From contig NC_058145.1 in the NCBI RefSeq assembly GCF_011075055.1, positions 6,605,228-6,669,227 on the forward strand: 64,000 bases of DNA, written 5' to 3'. Shown piece by piece: positions 59,525 to 64,000 of this stretch. The first letter of the stretch is position 1; each line of letters begins with the position of its first letter. The DNA comes from Mangifera indica (lineage: Eukaryota > Streptophyta > Magnoliopsida > Sapindales > Anacardiaceae). The notes beneath the pieces are model-generated. The model did no database searches. It was not told where the DNA came from and worked only from the letters and a program-made list of their open reading frames with translations. Position numbers and translations under genes: made by a program.

Positions 59525-59529
59525 GTTAA

Positions 59530-61018
59530 CAAAGTCTGCCTATGTATAAAGTTAGATAAAGCACTGCAACAAAAAATATATGGCTGGAGTTTCAATAGCT
59601 AGAAAAGAGATTCCATCAGCTAGGAAGGCATACAACCTTATTTATATTTATAAAATATAAGGATATTTTATCTCACTCAAGTAAGTATTCCGCAAATGAT
59701 ATGTTTGTTAGCGGTCTTTATATCGTACTTCAACTAGTGACATTTTGACTAATAACTTCAGTGAAAATCAAGAGAACATAGCCATTTAAATTCATAAATT
59801 TAAGACATGAAAACATAAAGGCAAGCACATGGATTTACCTGATAACATATGTCTTAGGTTTAATCTACATTCAAAGGGAATTATAAATGAATATATTGAT
59901 GATGCAGCAAAGATTATAAAGGAAAATCATGGCAAGTTAAAATAGTAACTGGTCATGGAAACCGAGCTCTTAGTAGGATATATAATTTTGCATACGGGAT
60001 ATCACAATGCCATCGAAAATGCTCTCTTCATATTTTAATCTAACAGTAATTATCTTCCAATAGGGTGATAGGTTTGAGATTTAAGGGAAGCTTAACCTTA
60101 TATTTATGAGAAAATAAGATTGAGAAAAATGATAATTGTATTTTAAGAATATTTCAAAAATTCAAATTTTAGTATAGTTAAAATTCTGTACATGAAATTA
60201 TCTAGAAATAGATAATTATGTGAAAACTGATATTTGAATTTAAATTTTAGAAATTATAATTCAAAAAACTAATTTTGTACTCTTAATGAAAGGTTTTATT
60301 TGGAGCATTAGAAACAAAATTGAATTATTATTTAATTAATGTATATGTTCAATGGGGTTTGGACTACATTGTGACCAAATACATTAGGATTTTAAATGGG
60401 AGGATTCTTCCTAAGCTCAAATTATTCCAAAGTTGAAAGATTCTCTTCGCAATACAAATGAGTATGTGCACAGTAAAATTGAGCAATGCTTGAATTAAAA
60501 CATGGTAATTATAAAGTGTAATAACATGGATAAGTGGTATAATTGTTACCAACCAAGTTTAAAAAGAAAAATCAAGTATTTAATTATATAAAATCAAGCA
60601 ATGCCAGATTCAAACATTTTAAAAATAATTTCTTATATATACAACAACATCAGCATCCTTTAGAAACCTTCACGTTGTAATTGGATTATTGCTGCATCTT
60701 GAATTTTTGTTTTTGGCTTACATTTTTCCACCTTAGGCTTGACTTGAAAACACTTTTTTACGTATTGAATGTATAAATTATGCCTTTATACCTTAAACTA
60801 AACCTGAAAACTAAAGGGTATAATAGTCATTTCACATTCCCATAATTTCGTTAAAAATGGAAAAGTGAAAAGCAGAAGTGTCGACTATTGAAATACACTT
60901 GCATGATGCAATGTCAACCAACACCACAAATTCCTTCCACCCCTGCATATTCTAAAACCAAAATGAATCAATATCTCACTGCATATTCTAAACAGCATAC
61001 AAATTTCATCACCAAAAC
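59530..61018. other. AT-rich intergenic DNA
   Basis: No gene or element end is supported. The last part (60840-61018) could be the 3' untranslated region of the possible exon that follows on the minus strand. Confidence 0.35.
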
Positions 61019-61240
61019 AAATCAAACATAGCATCCATTACGAGCCCCCCACACAATGGAAAAGCAGCAACCAGCCTGGCCCATTGATTCATCTTTCCAT
61101 GGCACTGCTAAATCTTCCAACAAAAACTTCTCCAATCGTAATTGCAACCTTGTCTCTCTAATCCTATCATCTCTTATGGTCTTCAATCTGTGATGAGGTC
61201 TGTGCATCTTAATCACATTGTATTCTCTACTGATGGCAGG
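61019..61240 (-). CDS. Possible terminal exon of an unrecognised host gene
   Basis: On the minus strand, after an acceptor-like CTGCCATCAG near 61231, an open frame reads EYNVIKMHRPHHRLKTIR, then LEKFLLEDLAVPWKDESM and CCFSIVWGARNG, ending in a stop near 61022. GC content is higher than in the surroundings, and residue composition (R/K/E-rich, then aromatic) looks protein-like, unlike nearby random frames. I do not recognise the family. If real, upstream exons would lie to the right, beyond or within the retrotransposon at 61595, possibly outside the window. It could also be a pseudogene fragment or chance. Confidence 0.3.
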
Positions 61241-61594
61241 TTATGCATAAAAATGTATAACCTAAGATCAACTAAAAAAATGAAAATATGTACAAACATT
61301 GGCTAATTACAAGATACGAAACAAATAGCTAATTTAAGAAAAAAATCTCTCTCAATAATGTTCTCATCTCTCTAAATGATTCTGTCAAATCTACTTTAAA
61401 ATAACATCAAATCATTATTAATATCAAATCACCATAATTAGCAAATAATTGGTTAACATATTGCTAGCGGTTGAATATCCTTGATTCTTGATAGTAAGTC
61501 ATCATGAATAACAAATCACCACAATATATGTATTCTTAAATCTTGACAAATCGCCAAAATATCAACAATTGGTTAATATAATAGTGTAATATAG

Positions 61595-62978
61595 TGTAAC
61601 ACCCTCATCCAGAAATACTGTCATTTAGAGGAAGTTGTCATTAAATTCACTATTTGAGCACGCATTTAATTCAAAAACACAAAATAAAAACACATTAAAT
61701 CTTGAATTAAACCTCATTTATTAATGTTAAAAAATTACTAAAATACCCTTATTAAAACATATAACAAAAGCGTACAAAAGATGTCTCAAACTAAAATATA
61801 AACTGAAAAGTTGAAATATGTGTAGTCAAATACATAAATATCCATGGTAATATAAAAATTGATAGAAGATGAAGTGATGGAATTGTCCTCACAGCTTTAT
61901 ACCTGCTGGCTAGAACTTGTCCCATAATCGTTATGATCATCTATTCTTGTACACATGAAAATAGGGAAATGAGTAATAAAACACTCAATAAGTAAGAGAC
62001 TCTACTGCTAACTTTTTTACATAATCTCCAAAATACCCTAAGACTCGACCCATATTATCTTTATCATCTGAATCGGTATTAAACTCTTATTAAGATAATG
62101 GTAGGTCCTATTTGTCATTTCTATACTCATGCTGAATACTAGGGAATGTTTAGGCTACATATCTTAACTCTTGGGTTGAACTATGTCTCATTCACCTACT
62201 GAGTAACCGTTCCTCGGATTCCTATCTAGCATGCCCATAATTCTACTTGGTGGAAGCACCATCATCTAGATGTTGTAACTGCAACTATATACTAGACTAA
62301 TCAGATCGAATCGAATACAAGGATTTGATACCTTAGTTATGTGAGTTATCTCTTGGTTCCATTACACCAACTATGTCTTAACTAGTTTTCTTACAAACAA
62401 GCACCCTACTATAGGTATAGTGTCTTTCTACGAATAGTGTAAGGAATATGTACTCACGGTATCTCCTTGTAACGATCTTATAATGTTTAATATGCATGTA
62501 TCTCGAGCCTTAACTCAACTCAGCTCACTCTCGCTTCCATCTAAGGCTTACTAAAACTTCATCTCTTAGGTACATATGGTACTATTGTGTACCCAAGATT
62601 TTTATACTATCTCTTAGGATGACCTTTTAATCTATAGCCCAATTCCCTTGCTCTTTTCTTTCTTCTACCCTATATACACAAGGTTATGTCCCCCTTTCTT
62701 TGCTCATACATGACTATCTCTTATGGCCTTTCTTCGTGTAAACCCTTTCTATATACATGGGTGTGTACTCTCTTTTGTAAATTAATACATTTTCCTTTTC
62801 TATACTTATCTCGGCTGCACTACTTCTAACGGGTATTATGGTCATTTCTCCCCATACATGATTGTGTTATAGCTATACACAGGTAGCCTATGTGTCCTAA
62901 TTGACCATTCAACGAGTTAATGACATCCAATAATCATCAGATCATTAGAAAAACTTAATCTAAAACTTAGGTGTCACA
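61595..62978 (-). repeat. Gypsy LTR (minus) of the element at the right edge
   Basis: The left end TGTAACACCCTCATCC at 61595 parallels that at 50455. The GAGTAATAAAACACTCAATAAG block near 61970 matches other gypsy LTRs here. The right end ..CTAAAACTTAGGTGTCACA is the complement of a TGTGACACCTAAG LTR start. No polypyrimidine-tract complement follows, and integrase begins within about 130 bp, so the junction between LTR and internal region has been rearranged. Confidence 0.55.
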
Positions 62979-63099
62979 CACATATGTATGGGGAGAAATG
63001 ACCATAATACCCAAGTGAAAACTCATTGGCCATCTAGTTTTGACACTACCTTATCTTTTATCTAGTAATCATCAGATCACAAACATATGCTTAAAATAA

Positions 63100-64000
63100 G
63101 CCATTCGAGTGAAAACTCTGTCACCCACACTAAATTTTAGATCTTAATGTCACTAATTGGCATAACTTTTTTATCGATCCTAGATTTGTACCAAGGCATC
63201 TTTCTCACCCAACTTATCCTAGTGTAAAGGGAAACGATATCTTTTACCATAGAGTACCTCATAAGGCATCATCTAAATCATTGTCTGATAATTGTTATTA
63301 TAGGCAAACTCCACTAAGGGCAACTTCTCTACCTAACTCGCCTATAGTCTAAGCAACAAGCTCTCAACATGTTATCTAACACTTAGTTGGTCCTTTTAGT
63401 CGAACCATCTATCTGTGGGTCATATGCTATACTAAATACCAAATTAGCATTTAATAATCTATGAAGACTCCTTCAAAAGGTTGACACAAATCATATGTTT
63501 TTGTTTGATACAATCATCTTAGGCACTTCATGTAGTCTGACAATCTCTCGAACATATAACATCCTTAATTGATTTGAAAGGGTGCACTTTATATAGTCTG
63601 ATAATCTCTCAAACATATAACATCCCTAATTGATTTGAGAGGGTGCACTTTATGTAGTCTGACAATCTCTCAAACATATAATATCCCCAATTGATTTGTA
63701 AAGGTGGTGTCCTTAATAAGTAGAAAATGTGATGATTTAGTCAATCTATTTGCTATTACTTATAATGCATTAAAACCACTTTGAACCATCAGTAGTCTAA
63801 TAATGAAATCCATGAAGACATGTTCCCACTTCTACTCGGGTACACTCAGAGGCTGAAGCAAACCTAATGATTTCTAGTGCTTAACCTTAATTTGCTGACA
63901 AGTGAAACACTTAGCAACATACTCACCCATATCTTTCTTCATGTCAGACCACCAGAAACTCCTTTTTAAATCTTGGTACATATTTACACCTTTAAAATGG
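63100..64000 (-). pseudogene. Gypsy integrase remnant, cut by the window edge
   Basis: The minus strand reads the integrase C-terminal region near 63110-63200 (ALVQI-DR-KSYAN, DLKFSVGDRVF). Farther right come LPLVEFAYNNNYQTMI and P-Y-E-VLYGKRYR (near 63230-63330) and the H-x-x-DG-TKRTN-like region near 63380-63420. The N-terminal part continues to 64000. A 61-bp triplication lies inside it. It is not functional. The usual C-terminal RFGKKGKL region and the polypurine tract are missing on the left. Confidence 0.7.
63531..63710. repeat. 61-bp tandem triplication inside integrase
   Basis: Three units start at 63531, 63592 and 63653, each carrying TAGTCTGACAATCTCTC, AACATATAACATCC and TTGATTTG-AAGGGTG. 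The third is slightly shorter at its end. Because 61 is not a multiple of 3, each added unit shifts the reading frame, so the duplication arose in an already dead copy or killed it. Confidence 0.85.

Noticed and set aside
1..64000. A new multi-gene biological system
   Set aside because: Read on both strands, nearly all recognisable coding sequence is transposon-derived and broken. The two clear host genes belong to known conserved types and do not form a cluster.

Overview
The window is nuclear DNA of a flowering plant, most likely a eudicot. It is AT-rich, carries intron-split genes with GT..AG borders, and is dominated by decayed plant LTR retrotransposons and DNA transposons. The species cannot be named from sequence alone. 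I found only two well-supported host genes: a five-exon cytosolic NAD-dependent glycerol-3-phosphate dehydrogenase gene (23017-25877, +) and a four-exon gene for a 102-residue coiled-coil protein (40960-48444, +). A possible terminal exon of a third gene lies near 61020-61240 (-). Host-gene coordinates come from reading splice borders and frame; protein identities rest on recognised family motifs, with no database search.

Left flank (1-15144) is a stack of retroelements: a Ty3/gypsy pol end and its 3' LTR, a Ty1/copia pol remnant with its LTR, a second copia LTR with primer-binding site, and a minus-strand gypsy gag whose long LTR is split by a copia solo LTR. That solo LTR is itself interrupted by a Harbinger-type element (TTA duplication), which contains a hAT-type element. 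From 15145 to 21418 lies a complete but mutated Mutator-like element with a 9-bp target duplication, a broken transposase (SWIM finger, zinc knuckle, two introns) and three tandem-repeat arrays.

The dehydrogenase gene follows, apparently intact. Downstream is a minus-strand copia element (about 26600-37020) that received two later insertions: a complete 5.3-kb chromodomain-bearing gypsy element (26919-32202, identical 5-bp target duplications) and a 2.3-kb gypsy solo LTR (33521-35836). More LTR fragments occupy 37560-39482.

The coiled-coil gene begins at 40960, about 215 bp after a small GC-rich inverted-repeat element. Its 7-kb first intron contains a hairpin MITE and a 5'-complete, 3'-truncated gypsy element in antisense orientation. 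The right third holds a gypsy LTR (50455 on), a complete 6.6-kb gypsy element with 1-kb LTRs (52907-59524, perfect GTTAA duplication), and a gypsy LTR plus internal region running off the right edge (61595-64000).

All element protein regions are interrupted by stops or frameshifts, so I see no autonomous element. I found no CRISPR array, operon, viral genome or new multi-gene system. The interest lies in nested insertion histories, internal satellite arrays and elements embedded in or beside functional genes.
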